From JAIOZK01 sp964468645 (GTDB lineage Bacteria; Bacteroidota; Bacteroidia; Bacteroidales; JAIOZK01): a DNA stretch of 64,000 nt. The notes below the pieces were generated by a model. That model did no database searches, was not told the origin of the DNA, and saw only the letters and a program-made list of their open reading frames with translations. The translations under genes were made by a program, and so were the position numbers. Positions 17,901 through 26,759 of this stretch are shown here, one piece after another (the stretch's first letter is position 1; each line of letters starts with the position of its first letter). Location of the stretch: contig CAYXUU010000003.1 of assembly GCA_964468645.1 (NCBI GenBank), forward strand, positions 154,041-218,040. The letters run 5' to 3'.

Positions 17901-20453
17901 GGCAGGCTTGTTGCACAGGGTAGTCCGTCAGACTCTATACTGATCACTGCCATTGATACAGCAACCGGATGGTTGGGCATGGAATTTATTAATACAGAAA
18001 CTAACGGTCAGGATTCTTCACTGATGCAATATGTGATTTTCGAATACGGCAATTTTGATCCGGGGGCTGATAATGAGAACGGGGGAGGATTATCCTTTAA
18101 CAATTCATCAGATTCCAGGGTTGATCATTGTCTTATACATTACAACCATGCTGAAAATGGAGGGGGTATTTATATTGATGAGTCCGACATCATTATTACC
18201 AACAGCACCATCGATGACAATAATGCAGATTACGATGGGGGTGGGATTTTTATGCGGTATTCTGATATAATCATGAGCAATGTTATTCTAAGCAATAATA
18301 CTTCCGGTTCACCGGGAGGTGGAATTTCCCTTCTGGGTTCTGATCCTATATTGACCGGGGTTACAATAACCGCCAATGATGCCGGCAATCTAGGAGGTGG
18401 TATGTACTGCTATTATAATTCCGATCCTTCTTTTACCAATGTAACTGTAAGTTATAATACCTCCGGAACCAGCGGTGGTGGCATATACTGTGATGATCAT
18501 TCCAACCCAACTTATGTATGTAATATTCAAATCAACAACAATGAAGCTGTCAGCTATGGAGGTGGTATTTATTGTAAGAATACCGACGACCACACCATCT
18601 ATGATGTTAGCTTTTCTAATAATACAGCTAATTACGGTGGAGGGATCGCCTGTTATAGTACTGATCCGACGTTAAGAAGCGTAGAATTGACAGATAATAC
18701 AGCCAATATTAATGGAGGAGGACTCTACTGTTCAAATTATTGTTTCATTGATATTGCTCAATCACAAATCCATTCCAATAATGCAACATATGATGGTGGT
18801 GGGGCATATTTTCTCACTTCCCATCCTGATATCGATACCACAACATTTATTGATAATACTGCAGGAAGAGGTGCAGGGGGAATTTATTTTAACGGGGCAA
18901 ATGCAGCCTTAAACAAAGTCCAGATCAGTGATAATACTGCATCGGAAAAAGGAGGAGGAATATATTGCTATAATTCTTCTACACTGGGTTTGGTTGATGT
19001 TTCTGTTTTTGAAAACATTGCTCTTGAAGGTGGTGGCATATACTGCGATCAATCCACATTGAATTTTTCTTCCGCAAACCGGTGTAACCTCTATTCAAAC
19101 CGTGCTGGTTCCGGCAATGACCTTTATACAACCAACTTTTTTCTGGTCAATGTTACCGTAGATACTTTTACAGTAGTAACACCATATGATTACTTCGCCC
19201 ATCCGATAGAAAGTTATACATTTAATATTCTCAATCATGTTGAAAGTCAGACAGCAGCCGATTTATACGTTCATCCACTAAGCGGTTCAAACAGTAACAG
19301 CGGGCTGGATGCTGGTAATGCATTGAAAACAATCACAAAAGCATTGACTATTATACAGGCCGATGCAGCAAATCACCGTACGATTCATCTGGCAGGAGGT
19401 ATGTATTCATACGGGTTTTCCGGTGAAACATACCCGCTAAATTGCCGGCGTTATGTTAGCCTCGATGGTACCGACACCGGTACCACCACTCTGAATGCAC
19501 AGGATGACAATGGTGTTTTGTATTGTGATGTCGATACAAATTTTTCTGTCACTGATTTAAAAATACAAAATGGAAATGCAGGATATGGTGGAGGCATCTA
19601 TTGTAAGGGAGGCTCTAATCCAAGCCTGGATAACCTGATTATTACAACCAATAATGCAAGTATGGATGGAGGGGGAATATTCCTTGAATATAACTGCAAC
19701 CCTAAAATCACAAATACTTTTATACAATCTAACACAGCTACTTCTAACGGTGGGGGAATTGGCATCCAATCAGCTGATCCTGTAATGAAAAACATTGTCA
19801 TTTATGATAATCATGCCGGTTCATCAGGTGGGGGTATGTATGTTGACATGAGCTTTGGTGCTTCAATATTCAATCTGACACTCAGTGGTAATACGGCTAC
19901 CGGTAATGGCGATGGTATGTTTGTAAATATGGGTGGTTTCACCATGACTAACTGTATTGTCCGCGATTCCTATTATGATCCGATGGGAGGTTATGGAGGG
20001 CTAAATCCAACAGTAAATTATTCAAATATCCTGGGTGGGTTTGCCGGTACCAATAACATAGATACCGATCCATTGTTTGCAAATGGCCCCGGTGGTGATC
20101 TTCAACTTACCGGTGATTCACCCTGCATAGATACCGGTGATCCGGGAACTGATACTACCGGATTTCATTTTGATATTGCCGGCAATCCACGATTCCTTCA
20201 AGCAAACATTGATATGGGAGCTTTTGAATATGGAATATACTGGACAGGTGACATCAGTTCAGATTGGTTGCATGCCGGTAATTGGAGTAATGATCAGGTA
20301 CCTGACTCCAGCAGCAGAATATCAATTTTATTACCTTATACTAATCCACCGGTATTAAACGCCAATGCTAAATGTAAGAATCTATGGATGGAAGAAGGGG
20401 TTGAGGTTACCATACAAACAGGAGCTATACTGAAAATCAGAGATACAGAATAA
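14916..20453 (+). CDS. Giant parallel beta-helix (pectin-lyase-fold) exported protein
   Basis: I start at ATG 14916 (1845 residues): it follows a promoter and begins a good signal peptide (MKSFVAYFITGVLLLFSLNSFA). An upstream in-frame ATG at 14829 would place the promoter inside the gene. About 35 GGGIYC-like turns recur every 20-30 residues, typical of right-handed beta-helices. Three header modules (SGTW, NxPYII, GVEVxFxGxYxF, GRLxAxG) start near 15009, 16924 and 17767, so the protein is built from duplicated blocks. Segments INxDPLF...PCIDxGDP...DMGALY near 16726, 17566 and 20058 match the choice-of-anchor Q motif. DLYVHPLSGSNSNSG (about 19260) opens a DUF1565-like part. No T9SS sorting domain is present. 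Polysaccharide binding or cleavage is plausible, but I see no catalytic site. Confidence 0.88.
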   Translation: MKSFVAYFITGVLLLFSLNSFADTHIASGNVSGTWTLANSPYIIDGHITIQTTDSLIIEPGVEVIFSGHYKFNIGGRLLAIGTVTDSITFTSSDTSGYFNNTHTGWHSLGFISNNTNGQDSSKLIYCIIEFGKAGTGPTAADSMGGGIYCEYSSDLLIKNSSIQNNYAYYHGGGIYCLHSNIRIENTIIEENTAGYYYYSSPWNFIIGRGGGLYAFESDPQLVNDTFRQNISHHNGGGLCFNSNSDPLISNVGIYSNICEYANGGGIACMGNSNATIQHVDIRYNIADRQGITTTLGGSGGGIFLSGSDPIITDVTIHENRTTKTGGGIGCEEDSDPVITDVTIRANKATDGGGIYSYGASVSLTLVDVTITADSSENMGGGIDMALGALYLTNVLVDSNYCVRWGGGMAISNLSDVSFDNVTITRNYADENGGGLHAGIDSPLEISDVTITHNYADDLGGGLYINGSTGSFTDLIITDNTGDFRGGGVYVSNGHPKISHTIIGNNNTGSATYARGGGVYCYMGSVDLTNVTISENSSVSGGGIAHDFDSHTTLKNCISWNNTPEEILFQSADDSLTASYSDIEGGLPGIDTSSVGHVVWGAGNINSDPLFLNPSVNDFELTWTNYPTNDATKSPCIDTGDPSSPLDPDGSSADMGALYYYHGNHQKGIVSGTWYLANSPYIITGDLSLLAGYELYIEAGVEVIFMGHYAFNVYGRLMADGSESNRISFSPFIDTVGWHGIRFYNTTTNTQDSSYLRYCNFEYGKAVGSSATEEIGGAVYCFHSSDVEISHCLFTNNYAERNGGGIGCICSSIKIDNVTVSKNTAVLHGGAIYVSDSNVVVNNSIFWGNTAPEEIYTAYGGTLTANYSNIDFTSRSIWPGTGNINADPLFVDYASNNFNLSWDNYPLNDATKSPCIDSGDPSTPNDPDGSAADMGALYFNHYGTNVPSGSISGTWTSVGNPYLITDNISINSGNELTISQGVEVYFMGLYYFVVRGRLVAQGSPSDSILITAIDTATGWLGMEFINTETNGQDSSLMQYVIFEYGNFDPGADNENGGGLSFNNSSDSRVDHCLIHYNHAENGGGIYIDESDIIITNSTIDDNNADYDGGGIFMRYSDIIMSNVILSNNTSGSPGGGISLLGSDPILTGVTITANDAGNLGGGMYCYYNSDPSFTNVTVSYNTSGTSGGGIYCDDHSNPTYVCNIQINNNEAVSYGGGIYCKNTDDHTIYDVSFSNNTANYGGGIACYSTDPTLRSVELTDNTANINGGGLYCSNYCFIDIAQSQIHSNNATYDGGGAYFLTSHPDIDTTTFIDNTAGRGAGGIYFNGANAALNKVQISDNTASEKGGGIYCYNSSTLGLVDVSVFENIALEGGGIYCDQSTLNFSSANRCNLYSNRAGSGNDLYTTNFFLVNVTVDTFTVVTPYDYFAHPIESYTFNILNHVESQTAADLYVHPLSGSNSNSGLDAGNALKTITKALTIIQADAANHRTIHLAGGMYSYGFSGETYPLNCRRYVSLDGTDTGTTTLNAQDDNGVLYCDVDTNFSVTDLKIQNGNAGYGGGIYCKGGSNPSLDNLIITTNNASMDGGGIFLEYNCNPKITNTFIQSNTATSNGGGIGIQSADPVMKNIVIYDNHAGSSGGGMYVDMSFGASIFNLTLSGNTATGNGDGMFVNMGGFTMTNCIVRDSYYDPMGGYGGLNPTVNYSNILGGFAGTNNIDTDPLFANGPGGDLQLTGDSPCIDTGDPGTDTTGFHFDIAGNPRFLQANIDMGAFEYGIYWTGDISSDWLHAGNWSNDQVPDSSSRISILLPYTNPPVLNANAKCKNLWMEEGVEVTIQTGAILKIRDTE

Positions 20454-20481
20454 TTCATCAGTATTGCCAGCACCATACACC

Positions 20482-21456
20482 TTATAATTTCTGAATCAAA
20501 TCTCGTATTTCATCCCAGCGCTTCTCATCCATCTTCGCGCCAATTACCTCAATGATATTTCCACCCAGTATAGATCCTATCATTCCGCATTTATCCAGCG
20601 GGTAATCGTTGGCCAGGCCAAATAGAAATCCGGCAGCATATAGATCGCCGGCGCCGGTGGTATCAAGGCTGTTTGCTTTTATGATGTCTGCTTCGTATTT
20701 ACGATCACCCTGTTTTATCAACGAGCCCTTTGAGCCAACCTTTACAACTGCAATATCAACCATCCCGGCAATTTCATCCAGCGCCTCTTCCGGGAATTTG
20801 CCTGTAAATGCCCGGGCTTCTGTTTCATTGGCAAAAAGGATATCAACATATTCCTTTACAATCTTTTTAAGGAATTCAAGGTTTTCTTCAACAACATTAT
20901 AGCTTGCCAGGTCGAGGGCCACTTTAAGGTTATTGGCCCTTGCAAGTTTCAGGGCCTGTTCTATCAGTGCATGATTTTGTACCAGGTATCCTTCAATATA
21001 AAAATAATCATGCCCGGAAAATTGTTCATTTTCCAGATCTTTTGCTGTCATTTCTACGGCAGCACCCAGGTAAGTGGCAAAGGTCCGTTCAGAATCACGG
21101 CTAACCAGTGCTACAGCCCTTCCTGATTCTGTTTCGCTGTAAAATATCCCGGGTGAAATTTTGTTATTTACAAGATCATCATAAAAAAAATCCCCCCATT
21201 CATCCCGGCCTATCTTACCAATAAAGGTGGTTTCCATCCCCAGCTTTGCAAGTCCGTGTATAGTGTTGGCCGCCGACCCTCCTGATGCTTTTGATTTCTC
21301 AAGATGTTCTGTACCCTCAATAACCGATTTTGATTTTCTGGCATCGACGAGGGTCATACTACCCTTGGGCAATTCAAACACCTCCAGATAATTGTCATGA
21401 TCCAGCCTGGTCATAATATCAACTAATGCATTACCTATTCCTAATACTTTCTTCAT
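20482..21456 (-). CDS. PfkB-family carbohydrate/nucleoside kinase (adenosine kinase-like)
   Basis: The 324-residue product is a ribokinase-fold enzyme. The N terminus reads MKKVLGIGNALVDIM. KASGGSAANTIHGLAKLG contains the substrate-side glycine-rich motif, and NSLDTTGAGDLYAAGFLFG is the second PfkB signature, with the catalytic base Asp in GAGD. Length and the NALVDI/GGSAANT wording resemble the adenosine kinase/fructokinase-like branch common in Bacteroidota; the exact substrate (adenosine, sugar or other) cannot be fixed by eye. It is a cytoplasmic enzyme that phosphorylates with ATP. It is convergent with the beta-helix gene (28 bp between stops) and is probably transcribed on its own; a TATTTTTG element lies about 72 bp upstream. 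Confidence 0.9.
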   Translation of the reverse strand: MKKVLGIGNALVDIMTRLDHDNYLEVFELPKGSMTLVDARKSKSVIEGTEHLEKSKASGGSAANTIHGLAKLGMETTFIGKIGRDEWGDFFYDDLVNNKISPGIFYSETESGRAVALVSRDSERTFATYLGAAVEMTAKDLENEQFSGHDYFYIEGYLVQNHALIEQALKLARANNLKVALDLASYNVVEENLEFLKKIVKEYVDILFANETEARAFTGKFPEEALDEIAGMVDIAVVKVGSKGSLIKQGDRKYEADIIKANSLDTTGAGDLYAAGFLFGLANDYPLDKCGMIGSILGGNIIEVIGAKMDEKRWDEIRDLIQKL

Positions 21457-21527
21457 ATTGATCTTTTAAGGGTTGGGGTATAAATTTTTCAATTAACGGT
21501 TAAAACAGTTCCTAACTTTTAAGAGGG

Positions 21528-21535
21528 CAAAAATA
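21528..21535 (-). promoter_or_regulatory. Candidate -7 element for the PfkB kinase gene
   Basis: TATTTTTG on the minus strand fits TAnnTTTG and lies about 72 bp before the start codon. No clear -33 TTTG was found at the expected distance, so this is weak. Confidence 0.35.
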
Positions 21536-21647
21536 GGAATTAAACAATCATTAATTATCTTTACATTACTCTTTCCTGATAAATAAATTGATATGATATC
21601 AGTAAATTAAAAATGACAGATCAAGGGGGTAGCTAGTTTAATAATAT

Positions 21648-21977
21648 TCATTTTGGCGGTAATGTTAAAACAAACTCCCTGGCATAATCCAACCAGTATT
21701 CAAACTCTTCATCATTTCTAAATCCATCTCCCTTTGCCATTATCCAGCCTTTCATTGGGCGTCCTGTAATGTCAAAAGGTTTTGAAAAGGGTAAACCCAT
21801 GGCTTCATCAGCTTTGTTTTTGCTTAATCTTAAAATAAGATAATCTTTATGAACGCCACATATCATATTCCCATTCATCATAAAACCAACTCCACCAAAC
21901 ATTTTCTTTTCAGTAATGCCAGGCCATGCTGATATTACTTTTTTGATCCTTGATTCAATTTCCTGGTTATAAGGCAT
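21648..21977 (-). CDS. TfoX N-terminal domain protein
   Basis: The 109-residue product matches the TfoX/Sxy N-terminal domain, with ITEKKMFGGVGFMMNGNMICGV, YLILRLS and GRPMKGWIMAKGDG. It lacks the C-terminal TfoX half, as do many stand-alone family members outside the gammaproteobacteria. Full-length Sxy/TfoX activates competence genes with CRP; the function of the short form is unknown. It starts 7 bp after the 1262-residue Ig-repeat gene on the same strand and may be co-transcribed with it, although the functions look unrelated. Confidence 0.85.
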   Translation of the reverse strand: MPYNQEIESRIKKVISAWPGITEKKMFGGVGFMMNGNMICGVHKDYLILRLSKNKADEAMGLPFSKPFDITGRPMKGWIMAKGDGFRNDEEFEYWLDYAREFVLTLPPK

Positions 21978-21984
21978 TTTATGT

Positions 21985-24900
21985 TTATTTTGAGATTACA
22001 AATTTTGTATTAACAACAAAGTCATCTCCTATTATGATCAGCGAATATAAACCCTGGTATAGTATTGAAGTATCAAGTTTCCTGCTACATTCTTTCTCAC
22101 TACAGGATATAATTTCCCCTGTGATCATCCTTCGTCCAATCATATCCGTTATCTCATAGTGTATGTTGCCGATGTATTCATATATTTCAACATTCAATTT
22201 GTCTTTCGCTGGATTTGGATAGATTATAATATCCGGAACATTGCCATATTCATCAATACCCGGATTACAAACAATCACATTCAACAATCTTTTTCCAAAT
22301 CCTACACATCCTGATTTTGTAACTATTACCTCAACTTCCTGAAAGCCCAGGCCAAGGTCACCGGGTAGAAATGTCCAGGTTTGTTCCATACTTCCATCCG
22401 GCCACAGATATGAATCCTTATCAGGTCCAGCATCCAGGGTTAAATAAATATTATTGCAAACGATGGTATCAATACCCAGGTTTACTTCAGGCAGGGGAAA
22501 CACTGTTACAATAGCTGTATCATAACTATAACAATCATTATCATTCAAATAATAATATAATATTTCTGAACTATCAAGCGGTGCCATTGTCGGAACGAAA
22601 TAATAAATCCCTTCCCACAGGTTTACCCCTGGCCCGCTAAATTCACCGGGTCCCGGGTAAGCTTCCAATCTGACACTATCATCGTTTGAACAAAATACAG
22701 GTTGCAGGTTAAGTATTTCCGCCGGTGTTACCTGCATTACATCGATCCTGACAGAGTCAAATCCCATACAACCGTGAATGTCAGTAACATCTACATAATA
22801 TTTTGTAACTTCGGAAGGGCATACCTGAATAGTTTGTGTGGTATCTCCGGTACTCCAGTAAAACTCAACACCATTATATGCTGTGAGTTCGATACAATCA
22901 TACCTGCAGATAACGGTATCATTTCTCAAATCAGGATCAGGATCAGTGTAAACATCAACAAAAACGCTGTCATATGCCGGGCAGTCATACTGATTGTTAA
23001 CTTCAACATAATACATTTTCGGATCCTCAGGGCATACTGTAATATCCGATGTATCCTGTCCGGTACTCCAAAGATAACTTGTGCCTCCACTGGCTGAAAG
23101 GTCAATACAGCCCTCCAAACAAACTCCTGTATCAGGTGTAATAATTATGTCAGCATGGGGATTTACAGTGACAATGGCGCTATCACGGCTGAAACAACCG
23201 ATACTATCAAACACGGTAACATAATACCTGGTTGTGGTATCAGGACAAACCTCAATGGATGATGTTGTATCCCCATGATCCCACAGATATTTTGCACCTC
23301 CGGAAGCTTCAAGTGTTGTACAATTCCCTTCGCAGATCATAGTGTCAGGGCCAACATGCGGAACCGGTGGTTCCTGGATGCTTACAAGCAAACTATCAAC
23401 ACCAGCACAATCATTATCATTAATCGTTAGCACATAATACATTGTTGCGGTATCCGGGCATACTATTATTGTAGGTACGGTGTCGCCGGTACTCCACATG
23501 ATGGTTTGAGTTGAATCAACATGAAGTTCAACGCAATCTCCCTCACATATCGTTGTATCATTACCGGAATTGATGGTGGGATCGGGAGACCTGATGATAT
23601 TGACGGTTACACTATCTTCCGCTGAACAATCATATTCGTTGAAAACTGAAACAAAATATGTTGTTGTATCATTGGGACTGACAACAATCGATTGGCTTGT
23701 GTCGCCGGTACTCCATTGGTAGGAAACGCCACCTGAAGCGGTAAGAATTACAGGAACCCCCCTGCAGGTTGAAGTATCATTTCCGGCTTCGGGTACTGGC
23801 AGCGGATAAACAAAAACCTCCACCGTATCTGAATCAAAACATCCGTTTTCACCAAAAGTGGTAACAGAATACACGGTACTGTCAACCGGGCACACGGTGA
23901 TGCTGGCTGTTGTATCCCCTGTACTCCATATATACGATATCCCTCCTGAGGCCGTCAGGATAACACAATCATCAAGACATATGGCAGTATCATTTCCGGC
24001 ATGTGCGATGGGTGAAGGAACTACATTCACCGTAACACTATCTTCGGAAAAGCAATCGAACTCATTAAAAATGGTAACTTCATAGGTTGTTGTATCAAGT
24101 GGGCAAACCGTAATTGTATCAGTTGTATCACCGGTGCTCCATTCATAGTGATCTCCTCCGGTAGCTATAAGTGTAGCACAGGTTCCCGAACAGATGGTTG
24201 TATCATTACCCGCATCCCCTGCAGGTGGATAAGAGATAGTGACCGTAGCACTATCGGAGGAAGGACAACCTACTAAATTATACACCTCAACAGAGTACAT
24301 TGTCGTTGTATCAGGGCACACATATATCGTTTGTGTTGTATCTCCGGTATTCCATTCCCACGAAATACCTTCACCGGCAATAAGGGTAACACACTCACCT
24401 TGGCATATGGTTGTGTCGGGCCCGCAGGTAGTCTGGCAATTACAGTATCCTTCAGGGGGTATCACCCCCTGTATGGCACATAGCCTGTCCCTAAAATATT
24501 CTTTAAGATCGCCAGGAGGAATGATTTCGACGTAATCCATGGCAATATTCCAGTCATGCTGAAACTGTGTTTGCTCCGCAATACTTACATAATAATCAGC
24601 ATTCACTGAGTCCGGTACTCTTACATATCCGTCCCACTCAAGGTTAATAAGGGTAGTATTGGTGCCCATTCCATTAAAGGTGTTGTTGGTGCCCCCCACA
24701 ATGATGATAGTATCTATGGCAACATCAGCTTCAATGAGCAATGTAGTAGCATAATATCGAAGATCGGTACGCAGGGTACCATCGAAGGTAATTATCAGGT
24801 CAGTATAAATCAGCTGGTCATTCACAGTTATAGCATCATTGACCATAAGGTATTCCAGGATCTCTTCCTCTGTAGTTAACCAGATGTTATCCGCTCCGTC

Positions 24901-25773
24901 TTTTCCATAAAAGTCCTCGATATAATTCATATATGCCCTGAAGGTGGGAAACGAATAACCTTGCCCCCCCGTGACCGAATGACTGAAGGTAGCGCCAAAA
25001 TGATGGGCACCATTAACACTTGCTGCAGCCATATTATTTGCAATGGTATTCAGGCTAACACCTCCTTCAAGGCTTGTTCTTCCCATCTTTAAAGTATCTT
25101 CAAAAGTATGTTGTGTTACATCAAAGCTCGGAACACCAAAAGAATACTGCCTGTAAGCAACGATATATTCCTGTCCGAATGCAGGTGTCGTATAATTTTC
25201 ATTGCCATTGGGATTTACAAAAACTTTCATTTCCGGCCCACCAGGAGTTGCCGCCAACATCATTCTTTTCACATAGCTGTGGTTACGCCGGATTTCATAA
25301 TAATAGTCACTGCTGGCAGAGCTTGTCAGGCCATGATTATAAACTCCCCATCCATTCTGATACATTTCAATTAATTCAGGCCATGTAACATTTATAGATC
25401 CATACGGGCCATTTGGATCATGGCCATCAACCGTACCATTCTGAAAGAAACTGAAGATGGAAGAGCTCATTTTGAAATTTATGTCATTACCACAACCATC
25501 TGTATAAAAGAGTCCGGGATAGGGAATACCCTCAACAATTCCACCCATTAATAAGGGGTAAGCGTGTGTGTAAATATCTTTTTTACCATCATCGAGGTGA
25601 ATCCCCAGGGCGAAATCCTTATTATATCGAAGTGCTGTTTTGGTTACGCTGTAAGTTGTGGGCGGTTGTTCAAACTGAATGGTAATATAACTAACGCCAA
25701 CACTTTGGGCAAAAATTGTGCATGTGCCTGATAGAAATATGATGATAAATATGTTTAACGATAATGATCTCAT
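21985..25773 (-). CDS. 1262-residue T9SS cargo: NodB-like N-terminal domain, eight Cys-rich Ig-like repeats, type A CTD
   Basis: After a signal peptide (ending IFAQ), residues about 45-330 resemble a NodB-type polysaccharide deacetylase: FALGIHLDDGKKD supplies the Asp pair, and GWGVYNHG a metal-site His, but the second His expected four residues later is absent. A linker with an all-beta segment follows. From about residue 447, eight tandem repeats of about 71 residues run to about 1010; each has NDTTICxGxC, WSTGDTT, VCPxDTTxY and a late xC, mostly four Cys per repeat. Two more divergent Ig-like units and a T9SS type A domain (NPAKDKLNVEIYEY, LYQGLYSLIIIG, FVISK) finish the protein. It follows the PorP/SprF gene by 2 bp and is clearly in its operon. 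Surface attachment is predicted; catalytic activity is uncertain. Confidence 0.87.
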   Translation of the reverse strand: MRSLSLNIFIIIFLSGTCTIFAQSVGVSYITIQFEQPPTTYSVTKTALRYNKDFALGIHLDDGKKDIYTHAYPLLMGGIVEGIPYPGLFYTDGCGNDINFKMSSSIFSFFQNGTVDGHDPNGPYGSINVTWPELIEMYQNGWGVYNHGLTSSASSDYYYEIRRNHSYVKRMMLAATPGGPEMKVFVNPNGNENYTTPAFGQEYIVAYRQYSFGVPSFDVTQHTFEDTLKMGRTSLEGGVSLNTIANNMAAASVNGAHHFGATFSHSVTGGQGYSFPTFRAYMNYIEDFYGKDGADNIWLTTEEEILEYLMVNDAITVNDQLIYTDLIITFDGTLRTDLRYYATTLLIEADVAIDTIIIVGGTNNTFNGMGTNTTLINLEWDGYVRVPDSVNADYYVSIAEQTQFQHDWNIAMDYVEIIPPGDLKEYFRDRLCAIQGVIPPEGYCNCQTTCGPDTTICQGECVTLIAGEGISWEWNTGDTTQTIYVCPDTTTMYSVEVYNLVGCPSSDSATVTISYPPAGDAGNDTTICSGTCATLIATGGDHYEWSTGDTTDTITVCPLDTTTYEVTIFNEFDCFSEDSVTVNVVPSPIAHAGNDTAICLDDCVILTASGGISYIWSTGDTTASITVCPVDSTVYSVTTFGENGCFDSDTVEVFVYPLPVPEAGNDTSTCRGVPVILTASGGVSYQWSTGDTSQSIVVSPNDTTTYFVSVFNEYDCSAEDSVTVNIIRSPDPTINSGNDTTICEGDCVELHVDSTQTIMWSTGDTVPTIIVCPDTATMYYVLTINDNDCAGVDSLLVSIQEPPVPHVGPDTMICEGNCTTLEASGGAKYLWDHGDTTSSIEVCPDTTTRYYVTVFDSIGCFSRDSAIVTVNPHADIIITPDTGVCLEGCIDLSASGGTSYLWSTGQDTSDITVCPEDPKMYYVEVNNQYDCPAYDSVFVDVYTDPDPDLRNDTVICRYDCIELTAYNGVEFYWSTGDTTQTIQVCPSEVTKYYVDVTDIHGCMGFDSVRIDVMQVTPAEILNLQPVFCSNDDSVRLEAYPGPGEFSGPGVNLWEGIYYFVPTMAPLDSSEILYYYLNDNDCYSYDTAIVTVFPLPEVNLGIDTIVCNNIYLTLDAGPDKDSYLWPDGSMEQTWTFLPGDLGLGFQEVEVIVTKSGCVGFGKRLLNVIVCNPGIDEYGNVPDIIIYPNPAKDKLNVEIYEYIGNIHYEITDMIGRRMITGEIISCSEKECSRKLDTSILYQGLYSLIIIGDDFVVNTKFVISK

Positions 25774-25775
25774 TA

Positions 25776-26750
25776 TTATTTATGTCTGTATTTTGGATTA
25801 TACTCCAGGTTCATCGGGTAGTACTGAAACCTTCTGGGTAAATATCTCTTTCCTATTTTCAGATCATACCCTATGCTTATTTCATGTGTGCCGGAAGTAT
25901 AACGCGTAAAACCATTATTCAGGAACTCAAATGTATAGCAGACAGTGAAACTATTCATGACATAACCCCCGACCAGAACCCCCAGTATAGTACCTTTCCT
26001 GTATAACATTCCTGCAAAGACCTTTTTTTCAAATTCTAATATGGCGTAAATGTCGAAACTTACCGGGCTGTTTTTTGTGGACCTGAAAACAAATCCGGGT
26101 TTAAGTGCCCAGCGGTTTTTAATATAAAAATTATACCACCCAAAAGCAATTATTTGTCTTTCTATTACTATCAGGTTGTTGTTGCTCTCAATGGCATATG
26201 ACTTGTTGTTAACAAATAGGTTCGGAAGTGATATCCCTAAAACCAAGCTGTTGTTCTGATACATAATTCCAGTACCTGCATTAAATGCCGTCCCAACCAG
26301 CTGGCTTTTATTTTGAAGCAATGGATCGTCGGTATCAACAACATTAATATTCTGAAGATTAATCGAATTTTGAAATACACTGCCCCACAAACTAAAACGC
26401 AGGTAATTCTTAGGGGCAAGTTTGAGTTGGAAGGTATAGCTTAAAAGGCCATAAAAATTTCTGAAAATGCTGCTTTGATCGCTGATTACTTCAGCCCCAA
26501 ACCAAACTCTTCGTTTAAACGGAATAACAATACTTGCAAAACTTGTTTGTGGAGATTGGGGCATTCCGGTCCATTGTTTTCTGTAACCAACGAAAACCTG
26601 GGAAGTGAAATTATAACCTGCTGCCGCAGGGGACAGCGTGTAAGGATTGACAAAATATTGGTTGTGCAGCGGCAATTGCTGAGCCTCAACGGCAACAGAA
26701 AAGCATATCATTAATGCCACCAGAACAATTATTTTAGTTTGCCAATTCAT
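25776..26750 (-). CDS. PorP/SprF family type IX secretion outer membrane protein
   Basis: The 324-residue product has a signal peptide (FSVAVEAQQ) and the diagnostic opening QLPLHNQYFVNPYTLSPAAAGYN, followed by VFVGYRKQWTGMPQSPQT, both typical of PorP/SprF. The rest is beta-barrel-like (alternating aromatic strands) and ends near HEISIGYDLKIG. PorP/SprF proteins sit in the outer membrane; SprF is needed for secretion of SprB, a type B CTD protein, in Flavobacterium. Here the upstream neighbour (9 bp away) carries a type B CTD, so a dedicated partner relation is likely. The downstream gene (2-bp gap) is a type A cargo, making a three-gene unit. Confidence 0.95.
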   Translation of the reverse strand: MNWQTKIIVLVALMICFSVAVEAQQLPLHNQYFVNPYTLSPAAAGYNFTSQVFVGYRKQWTGMPQSPQTSFASIVIPFKRRVWFGAEVISDQSSIFRNFYGLLSYTFQLKLAPKNYLRFSLWGSVFQNSINLQNINVVDTDDPLLQNKSQLVGTAFNAGTGIMYQNNSLVLGISLPNLFVNNKSYAIESNNNLIVIERQIIAFGWYNFYIKNRWALKPGFVFRSTKNSPVSFDIYAILEFEKKVFAGMLYRKGTILGVLVGGYVMNSFTVCYTFEFLNNGFTRYTSGTHEISIGYDLKIGKRYLPRRFQYYPMNLEYNPKYRHK

Positions 26751-26759
26751 TTTTAGTTA

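Noticed and set aside
15340..19850. Dense short repeats in the beta-helix gene as a possible CRISPR or satellite array
   Set aside because: The repeats encode GGGIYC turns in frame, vary in DNA sequence and have irregular spacing; they are protein repeats.
22702..23097. Plus-strand frame of 131 codons
   Set aside because: Antisense to the Ig-repeat protein, whose coding strand is strongly supported by domain structure.
22745..24436. Tandem 213-bp DNA repeats as a possible non-coding array
   Set aside because: They are the coding sequence of eight Ig-like domains, without frameshifts; plus-strand frames across them are shadows.
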